A DNA stretch of 64,000 nucleotides from NCBI GenBank assembly GCA_034401135.1, contig JAWZSP010000003.1, positions 3,348,001 to 3,412,000 on the forward strand. Direction: 5' to 3'. The stretch is from Volutella citrinella. Its lineage: Eukaryota > Ascomycota > Sordariomycetes > Hypocreales > Nectriaceae. The notes under the pieces were generated by a model. It did no database searches, was not told the DNA's origin, and saw only the letters and a program-made list of their open reading frames with translations. Numbering within the stretch: position 1 is the stretch's first letter; each line of letters opens with the position of its first letter. This document shows, one piece after another, positions 32,560 to 45,200 of this stretch. Position numbers and translations under genes: made by a program.

Positions 32560-35375
32560 CTTTCAGCATACCTTGGACGAGCGGGTCGGTAGGCGGCACC
32601 TGGCCAAGGAATTGGGAATGATATTAGATGACGGTGTGATGCCTCGGGTGCACGGGGGGAATCTGTTTCTAGTACAAGGGATCTGCTTGAGCAGTTCTAT
32701 TCCTCGTTCACCTTTATCAAGATTACTACGCGATTGGACTACATGAGACTTGATAAACAAGTCGAGAGGCTTTACGACCTCATTAGCACCAAATGCGTTC
32801 AGTCTCATGAGGAGAAGCAAAAGGAAAATATGCTAATCAACGCCAACAACTTCTCAGAGTACATCGCCGCGGCGAGTAAACACTTTCTGAAGAACCCCGA
32901 GGAGCCGTTCGACTTTGGCACGTTGATCGCGCGCTCCCCGCTGCGAGGTGTGAGCGGATACTTGCTTAACTTCATTGCATCTCTATATTCCCATATGTTC
33001 GATGTACGGCCATTGAGGTCGGAATCTGTATTCAGCAAGACAAGCGTGTTTATCGCGTCTTGTGTGGTTTCCACCGCCGTCAGAGATGAAGTATCAGGTA
33101 AACCCAACTCTTTTGTCCCCCCTTGTGTGATGGGTCAGACAGGCCCACAACCTAAAGGCTCTTGGTCCGACCTACTTAAGAACACATTTCGCGGTCCTCT
33201 GAAAGATGCATTCAGAAAGTTCTGTGATCGTTGGCTGCGATGTTCATTTACCAAGGACAGCGTCCGCTGCTGCAACACGAAAGCCTCACACAGGAAAGGC
33301 CACCAAGCGCTGTCGGGAAAGTTCATCGCTCGCGGATCGTTCCAGTCAGAGCTTGACTCTACATTCTTTGACTCATGGATCAATGAAATCAACGAACACC
33401 TCAAATTTCGAATGTCGTCCAGGTAAACGAATGAAAACCTGAAGGATCAGACCCGCGAAGAGCACCAGACCATTATGGACAGCTTCTATGGCGGAATCGA
33501 ATCAGCCTCGGCCCTGGTCTGCACACAGACATGTCTCTCCTGTGTTCAAAAAGTTCCTTACACCATACTTCCATGTGGTCACGGGTTTTGTATGGATTGT
33601 ATCCAATCATTTGGTTTATCCAGTGGAGATAACGTGTATGAGCTGGGATACTGCCCTGTTCATCGACACGAAAACACCTGGCTTCCTCAAGTACAAGTCA
33701 AGTTTAAACCGCCTCACGCTGGCGTGAGGACTTTGACACTGGACGGGTAGGTCTTGCGGCATTTCTTTCTGAATTTGTTGGTTCTGGCTGACTTGAACTA
33801 GTGGCGGAGCGGGGGGTATCATTCAGCTAAGGGCGCTGTGGGCTCTTGAGGAAGAGCTCGGATCTCGTATCCCGATCCAGGATTTCTTTGATTTGATTGT
33901 AGACTCAGGCTACGTTGCAGTCCAATGATGACCAAGAAACTCGCAGCTAATGTTGAAATAGTACTGGTGGCATTATTTACGCTCTACCTCGGCGTCAACA
34001 AAAAATCTGTTCCGGCCTGTATGATCTGGTTCAAGCTGTTTTTTAAAGCTGTTTTTCAACGCAATCGTATGCCTTTGAATCCCTTTATTGGAATCACGGG
34101 CTGGCCATTTCTTCGCCAGAGCTTATACAGCAGCAAGCCGCTTGAATACCAGTTGCTTCAGGCCTTCCGCAATGACAGGTGCCTGTACGGTCCTTCCGAG
34201 CCAGGAACTTCGATGCCAAAACCGGTCACCGTCGCTTCCTACGAGGTGCGCAACAAAAAGCCAGTAATTCTATCCAATTACAATACTGAGGGTGACCGGC
34301 ACTCTCGTAAGTCATACACCGGCGGTATGATGAAGCTCACTTGATCAGGTTATCTAACAGCTGCAGTGTCCTACAAGTTTGTACGTCCGAGCGACTAGAG
34401 GGACGAATTGAAGCCATGGCAGGCTGCGCAAGCAACCGTAGCAAGATCTCCATATTTTCGGCCGTTCGTCCACCTAGATACCTGGATCCGGTACAGAGAT
34501 GGCTGCTTCAAGGGCATGAACCTGGTTTCCATGGCAGAGAGCGAACGAAAATTACTTTGGCCGGATGTCAAAGACCGCGGTCCTGCTACGCTATTGTCCC
34601 TGGGAACTGGCCGAGACAGCCAGCAGGTGGAGGCACCTGGAGAAGGCATGGATGCAACTTCACCCCCATCAAGTGGCCATGCATCACTGGAGCAGATGGA
34701 CACGGCCAAAGAAAGTGTCAACTGCATGCGCTTTAACATTCATTTACCCGACAAGACCCCTTCCATGGATGCATGGTCAGAGTGGGAACAGATCGACATT
34801 GATATTTCCAGCCGGATTGCCAATGATCCACGGATACGCGAGATAGCCCACAAATTAGTGGCCAACTGCTTCTACTCCAACTCAGCAGCTCGGAGAACAC
34901 AATTAAAGCAAAGGGTGCCATTGTATGGAGAGGTACGTACCAGATTGGGGGTAATTGGCAACTAGCTGTCGTTAAAACCGACCTTGAATAGGGAATATCC
35001 TCTGCCGGTTTGAAGAACAAAGCAGCAACGCGAGAGAACTCGGCTCCTTTTCCCAGAGATGCCGGATCGGCGGCTTTGAGCCGTACTTCCGATTGCAGAA
35101 CGATTATGGAACACAACATCAACAAGAACATCGGGTCCCTATCCAAGAGAAAACCATCCTGAAAATGCATGAAAAGGGGATGTTCCAGCTACCTGAGCAG
35201 CTCAGCGTCCATGGGGAAAGCCTTTCAAGCGTCATGAGCATCTCTCTCTGCCTGCAGCCAGGCCCGTACGGCAGAACAGATGCATCAGGGTCACCCCAGA
35301 GGCTTACTGACCCTTGCATCTCTATTAGCGGATTTCCCGGAGCCTCAATTACCGACCTCCCCTGCCACCAGTAGA
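32560..35375 (+). pseudogene. Decayed RING / patatin-like phospholipase gene
   Basis: Pieces of one protein appear in order but in shifting frames: a helical N-terminal part (QSHEEKQKENMLINANN near 32800), a Cys/His segment (RCCNTKASHRKGHQ near 33270), a RING-like segment (CLSC...CGHGFCMDC, 33530-33600), then TLDGGGAGGI across an intact-looking 56-nt intron (33747-33802) and RIPIQDFFDLIV, the start of a patatin (PNPLA) domain. The nucleophile region is broken: after DLIV come stops, and STGGII appears only at 33960 in another frame. Further lesions are in-frame stops at 33424 and 34396, a frame change near 33985 and another after an intron-like 34933-34991. The C-terminal GGFEPYF...PEQLSVHGESLSS part follows to 35375. 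Intact relatives would be acyl hydrolases; this copy cannot encode one. Confidence 0.75.
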
Positions 35376-38300
35376 GACCAACAACCCGAAAGAGTCAAAC
35401 GATGATGCCGCTGCGCCGTCTTTTGCGTAATGAGCCTAGATCCCCTGGCGGACCGGCCATAGACTTCGAAAACCGCATTTCATTTCTTCAAGCACAGAAG
35501 GCTATGTTTGGTTAGGACTGGAGTCTTAGCAGTGGATCCCTGGAAGGGGCAATGGCAACGGAGCCTTGACGTAGTGAGAATGATGGAGCAGGTGGAGGCA
35601 CAGACCCAATAGTCGAGTCGGTAGATCTAGACCAGGAACTTACAATCGCCGCAAATGATTTCTCTATTTCAGAAAATCCTGGTAAAAACCCATCACGTCT
35701 TCGTTTCTAGTAGCTGGCTCTAGAATAGTTCTGACCACGGGTCACGTCATAGGCAGACCAATGAGACGCTTCGCTGGCTGGTGGGTTTGCTGAAGAGGGA
35801 AAGTGAGCATGGGCAGCGGTTTCCACTGAAGGCGCTTTGACTGACAGGCGCCCCCGCCCCTCCCTCAATGCCACTACTGTTTCGTACCTTACATGTAGGC
35901 TTAATTGTTTCCCAACCCCCAAATCAGGGGCAAGGCCGAATTTGTAAGGCCAAATGCACCACCTCCGCGACGTTCCTCACCATGTCGACACAAGAGGAAT
36001 ACGTGCCTCCCTTCGGCAGAGTAATCTGCATGTCAGTCTGGCCGCCCAGATCCTGCGTCTCGCAGATGTCACCTCCAGGCGAGGGATCAGGACCTGGTTC
36101 GAATGCGCACCAAGAATTTGTGACGCCACGATCACCTGTTCATTGTTGGTTCCCAGCGGTTATGGATTGTTCTGGCCGAACCTACTCATTGCGTAGAAGT
36201 CGGATGCCAAGCCCCGACAATCTCTCACGCGGCTGAGCAGGCCGCAACCGCCACTGGGATTACCAGGCCGCGTACGCCGGATTCCTGAACTCGTGGAGAT
36301 GGCTTCGCGTGTTGCACGCCACAAGGCCGTGAGGCTGTGCCACGACTTTGGGACACTCTATGAGCGTTCTCAGCTTGGCGAACCCTATTCGCAACGCGTC
36401 AGCTTCTCATCCCGGGCCGGGGATGCGCCCAGGATAACCTTGACACGTCTTCCTGAGCTTCGCAGCTCTGCCTTGCCTTGCCGGGCGAATTTTGCCACCA
36501 CCGTGAATTACCCATAACTCCAAACTTGGAACATCTCTGCGGCTCTAGCCGCCAGGGTCATCCAGAGCCAGCTAGGCGGACTGATCGTTGAGCGCTCGCC
36601 GTTGAAGCGCCAAACTCAACAGCCAATTTTTTAAAAAGCATGGGGAATAAGGTGGATGGAATGATGACGTTTGCTATCGAAAGTATCCGAACCCCCTTCC
36701 CAACCACGTTTGATGGGCTCTTGGGCGGCGATGACGCAGGCCTGACAACAGGGCAGTGGCTGAGGACCGTCGAGAACACAACCGGATTTGGCGATGATGA
36801 ATGAATTATCGTGCCAAAAGGAGCAACAGAACACCCTTGGTGTCATGCCTCTTTTGATTTAGCCTGCGCCCATACTTGTTAACCCAATCGCATGAGTTTG
36901 TGGCACAGATGGCCGCTACAGTAGTCTCCCAGCCGCTCAACCTTGTGAACCTACAGTTCGCCAACAGAATCGGATCTGAGGGGTACGCTAAAACTTCACA
37001 GGGTCCGTCTATCCATGAACCTGATGCGGAGTCAATGTTTGAAACTATTGAACGCATCTTTGTTTGAATCGGGTGGCCACGGCAGTTGTTTTAGACAGTG
37101 TTTGGTCCCAATCCACGGCTAACGATGGCCTCAATGCACCAACAATGGCCCCCAATACCACAATAGGGCAAGCCAGTCTCGTGACGGGAGATCTGGCTTG
37201 GTCTCCTGTTGGGCTAAGGCCCAGGCCCTCAGGATAGATCCGCCCCGCTGTCAGCCATCGGAGAATTGAGGCTCAATCAGCATCTCCCTCGCCTGGCCAC
37301 TCACCACAGCTGACCCAGGCCATGGTTCTCGTGATGCATCGCATGCCAAAAGATTGCCATAATCTCGAAAACGCTCATTGACGTCACGCTTCACTCTATG
37401 GGATATCCTAGGCGAGGCCGGGCGTCGAAACACATCGGCACTCTCCGAACTCTGCTGGGAGCCCCGCAACCGCTGGCTTGAACCCAATACCGCGCTTTGC
37501 TTGGTCACGAACGCGACGCATCCATGGTGAATTTGCCCAGTCCTCCACTTTGGTGTAAACTCACATCACGAGAGAGTTTAAAATCCTTGACACCCAGGGC
37601 CACCTCAGCTGGGGCGAGTATTCGGTACTTCCTTGGGAGACACACGCCCCCCTCCCACCAAAGCGAGAACAGCCTTCGCCAGGTGAAAGCCTAATCCCTA
37701 GTGACGCCATGACAGCCAAACGAGGCTATTCTCCTTCCATCTTGCCGGTGCACTTCCACTTGTGGACCGAACCAGACGGTCGGCTCTTCCCATTTGGGAA
37801 GGATTCTGGAAGCTGACGGAGACGTTCTGCGCCGATCCCGCAGCCATGTTAAAGTTGAGCTAGGGCAACTCTCCCAACTTCTCGGATTCACATCCCCAAG
37901 CACACCCAAGGAAGCTTTGCACAGGGTGCGGGAGGCTGATCTGGATCCCACAAGCCCGGTTTCGATCCAGGCACAGCGCTTGAGAATGGGGCCAAGCTGT
38001 ATTTGGCGGGTATCACATTCCACAGGCATTCTGCGCGATGCCTGTTCCTTGTCTGAAACCATGCGCTCGGTACCACCGGGGTATAAAGCCCGAGAGAAGC
38101 CCTCATAGACCCCGAGAGATGACTTCAGGGTCCAGCAGCCGTTACCTGGGCTTGCTGGGCTTGCCAAACCTGGCAGTCTGAGGTATGGAGAGACGTCAGG
38201 GACGAGAAAGCCTAAGGCCAGATCCCAGATCCCATACCCGCTGTCTCGTCATTGTCCAGGAGGCCTCAATATTCTGATGCGTTGGATACAACTGATATCC

Positions 38301-41300
38301 GTTTGCTGGGTGACTGGCGAGTGCGGAAGATCAGAATATGTAGTAAGCAGTGCAGCGTTTCTGACAGGTCCAGTTGCTGGGCGACATTTTGAGTCTTCAT
38401 CACCATCTACCTCCCCCCCATGCTACCGTATGCCCAAGCCCATAGTCGGCGGACACGAGGGGGCGTTCAGAGAACCCAAACGTGCAGCCGAAAGCCGACC
38501 TTGAATACCGAATAAGATCATATGGGCGTCATCCCGGTTTCGTTTTTGGGGCGAGGGAATGCATATGACACCAGCTTGGCGCCCGATACTGGTGCTACCC
38601 CAGGACGTGCTCTCATGTGGCGATCTTGGATTAGGCTTTCGGGCGTGGCACGAATCCTCCCACGTCAACGTTTTTTATTTTAGCTGGTGTCTCGACATAT
38701 GTCCCCTGCCGAGCCGTTTTTGGCTGTGCGCGTCGTCACTCCTGAACTGTATTCCTCAACCCTGATGGCTTGTTTGACTCTACCCCTAGAGCCACCTCGC
38801 GTGAGTCGTCTACACAATTTGCTGGCACAAACGTGTGGCCGGTGTGTGGTGGCAAAATCTCTCGTGCTCCTACAGCCCCCTTTCCTCGCATATCATACTA
38901 GTCTACGCCATCTGGCCCCCCACACTCGCTTTTCAATATCCCATCACCCAACAGAATCAGCCCTGACAGCAGGGGGCCGGGCCATGTCGGCCAGCCATCA
39001 GGGCCACCGCAGTGCCGTGGCGTCTTGCCATGAGCCTCGCAATGTCCGATCGGCATATTAGTCCGTGGTTTGATAGGTATGGCGCGTTGATAATGCCAGT
39101 AGCTCCAGACCTGCTGCATGGAGAGGACAATGTCGACAACATAAGGAACCGCCCGTGTCAGTCGGGCTTGTGCACGGTGACATCTAGACTCTGCGCCAGG
39201 TGATGTCCGCCGTGTCCACACGGCGGTGAAAATGGTCACTCGAGGGTGTCTCGAACGCTCCACAGACCCAAGACTTGTTGAACTCCATCGTTGGGGCCGT
39301 GACGTGCCGTCTAGACCAGCAGTGCTAGTGTGTCCGGTCAGATAGCACGGGAATTCGTGCGAACGCCATTTCAAATCGAGTGCAATGGCAATATTAACAC
39401 TGGTTGCACTGATGTTGTATTCCAAGTCGATTGTGGTGTGATTGATCTTGGTATTTGCTCCCACATGCTTCTAGCATGCTACTAGGAGTCCTCTGGGTGT
39501 CTTCTGAAGGCACACAACCAAGAAACTGTGAATTAGCACTGAACAGCAAAGCTGCCATTGCAAAGGCACTGCCAGATCCAACCAGGCTTCCCTCGAATGC
39601 TGGATTGTCTCTCGCAACACAAAGAGAGAATGGCGTAGACTTCTCCACCATGAAGTAAAACATGCACATGAAGCAGGAACTTTGGAGATTCAGATAGATT
39701 GCAGAGTATTCTCATAAGCTCAATGCTTGTTCTATATGGATATGATTTGATAAAAGGAAACTCCCAACTGGGCCATGTCTAAATACTTGTGCGGCGGTAT
39801 AGTACTAGTACAAGTTGTGTAAAGTTCACAAAAAGTCAAAGTGAACATTAAAAAATAAAAAGATAACCCTGGCCGATGCATATACGAAAGAAGAAAGTTT
39901 CCTTCTTGGCCCCAATCCAGCGCTGGAAAGCAGACAGAGAAGGACGTAGGTGGTACAAGAAGAATAGATGTTGGTACAGTGAGATGAATACCGCGAGGCT
40001 TGCGAGCTAATACCCGCCAAGCCCAGGGCTGGAATTGCTGCATTGGGCATCGCCCCAGTGGGGGCTAGCGGATAGAGTAAGGTAGTCACGCAGGCGTAAG
40101 AGCCCGCTAATAAGCACCGAGAACCATGGGCTCTGGGGCCTCAATAAGCGCCGCCAGCAGCGCAGAAGCCGCCTTGCATTTCAGCCCATCAAGAATGAAG
40201 CCATGTAAGACGTAAAGAAAGAAAACGGGGAGAAACCGCGGGGTGTGGGGGTAATTCCAAAAAGAGCAGTATGGTGCGCTGCTGGCGCTGTCGCACCCAA
40301 GCCTCGACAGCAATGGATGTGACGGCACGGTTTGGCAGCTGTGCGCGCTGTGCAAGTGGCGGCGCTGACGGGAGGCTGTGGGCGAGACACACGGCGAGTC
40401 AAGCCATTACAGTGTGGGCCGGCATATGACTAGGCGCAGCTGAAACTTGCCCGCGCCCCATCCATGCACGGCTGCCGGGGCGCAGAGTGCCAAGCGACGC
40501 GGCTGCCGTCGGTACCTTTCGCTTTTGCAGCTTGCTCCGTTGCTTCTTCCCCATGGCCCCTCTGCTGATTGCTCTGCCTCATCCTTCATCCTCTGGCCGA
40601 CACGGACAAGGGCGGGGCGCCATGCGGTGGCCGCCGACGCCCCACCAGCGACCCGCGATACAGAAGGGGCCGAGACGGGGATCGGGGCAGACCAGCGACC
40701 AGGGAAGGTGAACCAGGGGTGGGTTGAGCCATGACCGCCATGCAGAGGAAGCGCGGCTAAACGAACAAGACGAGAGCTCGGAGCACCCCCAGGGACGACA
40801 CTGCCGCCAGCTGGGGGAGCAGCGAAAGCTTGACACATTGCTGGATCCAGATAATATTAATTATGGGCGCATAGGAGATGCATCTCCATGTCCCGGATAT
40901 ACGGAGTCCTCCGGCGCGGCTTCGTCATGCCAGCCCACCAACTGCAGTGGCCTGTAGGTGGAGAGCGCCGGGCATTGGGCATGCTTTGGTTTGGTTTTGC
41001 TTGGTTTTGCTTGGTTGCTTTTGTCTTTGCCGACGCAGCGCGCACACACGCAGCCTGAACTGTTGTTGAGCCAGCCGAGTCAATGTGTGATGCGAATTTG
41101 TGCGCGCGGGACCAGATTGAGGCGCAATTGGGTTTTGTTGTCTTCTTTTTTTGGTCCCTCTGGATCCTTTCCATTAAACTGGCGAGCGTTTCAGCTGGTT
41201 ATCCGCCGCCAGGCTGGGCTGGGGCTGACGGGCGGATGGAGCGAGCCTTGCGGTCGGCATGTGGAGGCCGAGGCCCCCCCGGGAGGAGTGGATTCGATGA

Positions 41301-41623
41301 GTGAGAACTGAGTGAGCAGCCTCGGCGGCCGTTTTGAGATGTAATAAAATCAAACGTCTCGTTTCTTCTTGGGGGATGGCGTGTGGTGGGTAAGCGCAGC
41401 TTCATGGGCGGTGAATGGTGAATGCCGCCTCTGCTGGCACTGTGACGATGCTCATAGTGTAGGCTGGGTGACATCGGTGGGATGGATGGATGAGAGTTTA
41501 GGATGCTGGCTTTGTAACATAAGCCCGAGGCGAATGCGAGCGAGCAAGCAGGCAGGCAGGCAAGAGATACCGAGCCAGTCAGGCGCATCCCTTGCATGCG
41601 CCGAGTGCGGCGCGCGCCGGAAC
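35376..41623. other. Gene-poor region with possible gene relics
   Basis: About 6.2 kb without a gene I can support. Two open stretches on the plus strand look protein-like but match nothing I recognise: 36269-36515 (GRVRRIPELVEMASRVARHK, then RITLTRLPELRSSALPCR) and about 36610-36800 (GNKVDGMMTFAIESIRTPFP), with a third at 36876-37067 ending in a stop. They may be remains of one gene. The rest shows no coding pattern. Confidence 0.5.
35752..35822 (+). repeat. 71-bp direct repeat, copy 2
   Basis: Second copy of the repeat at 32001-32071. Compared with copy 1 the three differences are G to A, G to T and C to T; two of them are of the transition type that repeat-induced point mutation produces. 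Confidence 0.85.
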
Positions 41624-42223
41624 TCAAGCGCGAGCATTGTCCCAGTATCGCTTCCGGGCGCTCATAGCCGTCTTGTCGCCGTTGAAGCGGTGCTGGAAGA
41701 AGTTGAAGACGGCAAACTCGTCGCGCGTCATGACATACGAGTCGGGCTGGGCCTGGACCTTGCCCCAGATCTGGGCCAGGGCCGACTCGAGGATCTTGCT
41801 AATGGTAGGATCCGAGGAGCCGTCGGGGCTCTCGCGGGCAATCTCGAGGGCCTGGGCGACGCTGGCATCCTGCGACGGGCGGTGCTGGTGATGGGCGGCG
41901 GCAGCGGCGGCGGCGTGGTGGGCATGCGCGGCAGCGGCGGCGGCGGCGGTCGTCATCTCCACGACGGCGGGCTGGTGAGGGAAGGTGAAGTAGGGCAGTG
42001 GCTCGGGCTGGATCGACCTGTGGTGCATGGGGAGAGACGACAGCGAGGACGACGTCGACGACGATGACACAGGGCGGAAGGGCACGTAGTAGTAAGGCTG
42101 GGGCTGGAGCTCTTGGGGAGTGATGGACAACATGGTAGACGGAGAGACGGAGCTGGAAGGGCTAATATAATATGCCGGCGACGACGGGGTGGTTGGCGGC
42201 GGCGGCGCGGACGAATCGCGCAT
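41624..42223 (-). CDS. Ala/His-rich protein of unknown function
   Basis: An intronless 199-residue frame. The first 80 residues are Ser/Pro/Tyr-rich and probably disordered; residues about 90-115 are alternating Ala and His runs (VEMTTAAAAAAAHAHHAAAA). The last 55 residues look folded and conserved: ISKILESALAQIWGKVQAQP, YVMTRDEFAVFNFFQHRF and SARKRYWDNARA at the stop. I believe similar C-termini occur in other Sordariomycetes, but I know no function. Ala/His-rich runs next to a small conserved tail are common in fungal regulators, yet no DNA-binding motif is visible. It stands alone, with about 7 kb of gene-free DNA upstream. An alternative start at the internal Met (about residue 31) cannot be excluded. 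Confidence 0.7.
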   Translation of the reverse strand: MRDSSAPPPPTTPSSPAYYISPSSSVSPSTMLSITPQELQPQPYYYVPFRPVSSSSTSSSLSSLPMHHRSIQPEPLPYFTFPHQPAVVEMTTAAAAAAAHAHHAAAAAAAHHQHRPSQDASVAQALEIARESPDGSSDPTISKILESALAQIWGKVQAQPDSYVMTRDEFAVFNFFQHRFNGDKTAMSARKRYWDNARA

Positions 42224-45200
42224 GTATCAGGTTTTTGCTAACAAGCACAGAGCTTCCCGGGCTAGGTGACAGGACAGGAGAGGACAAGACGGGCCGGGTG
42301 GGGGGTGGGTGTGTGTGTGAGTGACGATGGGATGGGGATGAGGATGGGCTTGGGATGGGATAGGATGGGCCTTGCTCGAGATCTGGCGCTGGACTGGGAA
42401 GTGGAGCGCGGACCGGGTGGCTGTCTTTTTTTGTTTTAATTTTGAGTTGGCCGATGTCTTACACCAACGCTGCAGGCGTTTTCTGGTTGTTGCGCTCGCG
42501 CCTGTGTGACCGGGTGTAGTGCGGAGTGTGCAGTTTGGGGTGTGGTGTTGGGAACGACAAGGAAAACCTTAGGGTTCAGCCTGGGGGAGGGGGGGTCCCT
42601 TGGCAATTCACTTCGGCTCAGTTCAGGTGCGTCTCGGAGCGCCTGTTTCCTTTGTCCGGGCTGGGTTCGCTTGGGCGAATCCTGTTCGGAATGGGGTAAT
42701 AATGGCGAGGGAAGGAGACAAGGAGAGACGCCTGTCAAGAAAGCCGAGCAAGACGGTGTTCCGTCCGTGTGGTGGAGTGGATGGATGGATGGGTCGTCTG
42801 TCTCGTTGTGCGCTCCTCGCGATGCAGTAATAATAGAAGGAAGCCGTCCAGGGGGGGTCAGGGTTTGGCGGACCAGGAACGGTGGTTCGTGAAAGAAGGC
42901 AAGTAAGAGGATCAAAATTGGGCGCGGTTGTAGGTAGTGAACGTGAAACTGACGATACACACACACGCTCTCAGACAAGAAGAGTACACACGCACGTCTT
43001 GATGATAGATAATGGTCTCGACAAAGGCAGTCCCAGCAATCCGGAGCAAACGGCTTTCTTTATACCTCCCGGCTGGCAAAACGTGCGAGACGGGAACCGG
43101 TATCACGGAACCGGGCCTGGGCCCACGCAACAAACAAGCTCTGCAACCGTCCGACTCGTACACTTTGGCGGCGGGCCTCAAGGCGTTGCCCTCTCTGGGA
43201 TCTGTTCCGACGAAACTCTGCTATACGGACGGCCGTAGTACAGTAGCACCTCCCCTATACAGTAGTATGGGATGGCGCCGGTCAGTCTCCTGCCCCGAAA
43301 AGCCCACTTTTACTTTCTACTCCCCCTCTGGACCCCGAGCAATGTTGGGCCCTGCCTTGCGCTGTCTGCTGGAAAGCGCCGCCGACGACGACGCCGCCCC
43401 GGAGCAGAGTTCATAAGCCCAGAGTCGACCAACAGAGAGTGGGGGTGGAGGGGTGTGAGCGGCAAGAGCGACACAGGAGTAAAAAAAAAAAAAAAAGACT
43501 ACTGCCCCATTGCCAGATATTAGCGGCAAGTAGCGGAGGCACAAGGAGAAAGCGCAGATGCAGTTGTCAGCAGAGCGTGAAGACAAAGCAGAAGGTTTCG
43601 AAACTCTACAGAGTGGGACGCGCCTGACACAGGCAACGGCGATGACATGCCCGCCAGCCCACTAATTACATCACGCTCCACCGGGACGGGGGGTGCGCGC
43701 GCCAACTGCGTGTGAACTGACGACAAGCCTGGGACACGCCCCCTCCCCCGGGGCCCAGCAAAGCCAAAAAATCGGGGAAGAGGGTGTGTTGTCAAGCCAG
43801 ACAGACGGTCGAGGGCGCCAAAATGTCAAGAGTACTTACCGCTCCTGGGCGTCCTCGGGATGTGGAATTTCCCCCTCTGGTTTAGACTTTTCTGTTGCTG
43901 CGCGGACCGCGAGGGTCGAGAATGGCGTCGTAAGGGCACTCGCCGATGCCAAAGTCTATGTAGAGGGATCGGCCTTGCCTTGGAAGAGACGGGGCGCCGA
44001 GAGCCGGGACTGTGACGACGAGTCAACAGGGGGGAAACGACACTGACTGTCTTAGGAGGAGGAGGGCAGATGGCCGTGGGCTCAGAGTCCCCAAACTACT
44101 GTGTAAGTCATACGTCGTGAGAATCGGCTGAGATGCGGTCCTGCTCTAAACGCCGTGCGCTACCTCACCTGCTAATTTGGCGGGTTCGGCCTGGTGCTTT
44201 CAGCCTTTGGCCCTGTGGTACGGTGCAACGGGGGGAAAGGAGGGGACGGGGCGTCCGCGTGCTGTCTCGCCTGTTGGCGCCGCCGCCATCGCCCGTAGAA
44301 GCTCGGGTCGGCTTCCCTCGTGCTTCCCAAACGGGCAAGGCGACCGCGGGGCAGTGGGCGTCAGTGGGCGTCTTGCAACTCTTGTTTGGGGAGCGACGCA
44401 GCACAAAACAGGCCCGCGCCTGACAGAGTTTCGTACCATCTGGGGCGCCCTCTTTTGGCGACATGCGCCTGTCTTACTCGTTTGGGCACCGCAGCTCGGG
44501 CTAGAGACCTTTTGGGCTGAGGGTTGCGCTCCGGGGCTGTCCTCCCAAGCTCTATTCTGTTGGCTGTTCATCCTGCCCATCCTGCGCCTGCTCCTCCTGG
44601 GTAAACCCACCCGGGTAAACCCTCCATCCCATCGGTGCCTGCGATCCTTTCCTATCCAGAGAGCGCCTCACAGCCTCACATAGCATTCGCCTTGCTCCAA
44701 AATGGAAATAGTATAGTATCAGGAGGGTGGGCTCGCTAACTGCTCCGTTCCCTGACCGTGGCCGCGGGTCGCTTACTGACCTGACATGACCTGATTGTTA
44801 GGTTTGCTTGGGACACTGGCTGCCGGAGGTTGCCATGAATCAAATCAATCAGCCTGGCGCTTCCGGCCCCCTGGGGTCGGTGCATATTCGGCGCGGGTAG
44901 ACTGGCCGCTCTCGCTATGGTGCGTTGCCAATTGGTGAGATGGTGCATTGCATTACCTTCCATTCGGTCTCATGCCGTGGAATTTCCGCGGATCGCATCC
45001 ATCTCATCTCATCTCATCTCCGCAAGCCTGCACGCTACTTCGGCCGAGGGCACAGACGCAACACCACGCAAGTGATCGGGGGATCCTCCTAGCCATCCGA
45101 GACATTTCATGCACCTCGGCCGTCATGGGCGTGCACGTATGCATTTGCGCGCATGTGGCCATGTGCCTGGCGCACAGCCTGCCATGCCCGCTGACAAGAA

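Noticed and set aside
32001..35822. Retrotransposon with the 71-bp repeats as LTRs
   Set aside because: Repeats are too short for LTRs, the interior holds a phospholipase relic rather than gag/pol, and no primer-binding site or target duplication was seen.
37691..38167. 158-codon minus-strand open frame
   Set aside because: No recognisable domain and an unlikely amino-acid pattern; could at most be a relic.
40977..41021. TTTGGTTTTGCTTGG tandem-like stretch
   Set aside because: Short T/G-rich slippage repeat with no element boundaries.
42436..42978. 180-codon minus-strand open frame upstream of the Ala/His-rich gene
   Set aside because: Pro/Ser-rich, no family resemblance, no splice support; probably leader or promoter sequence that is open by chance because of GC-rich composition.
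44998..45019. CATCT microsatellite as a CRISPR-like or telomeric array
   Set aside because: Simple tandem repeat without spacers and not the TTAGGG telomere unit; ordinary microsatellite.
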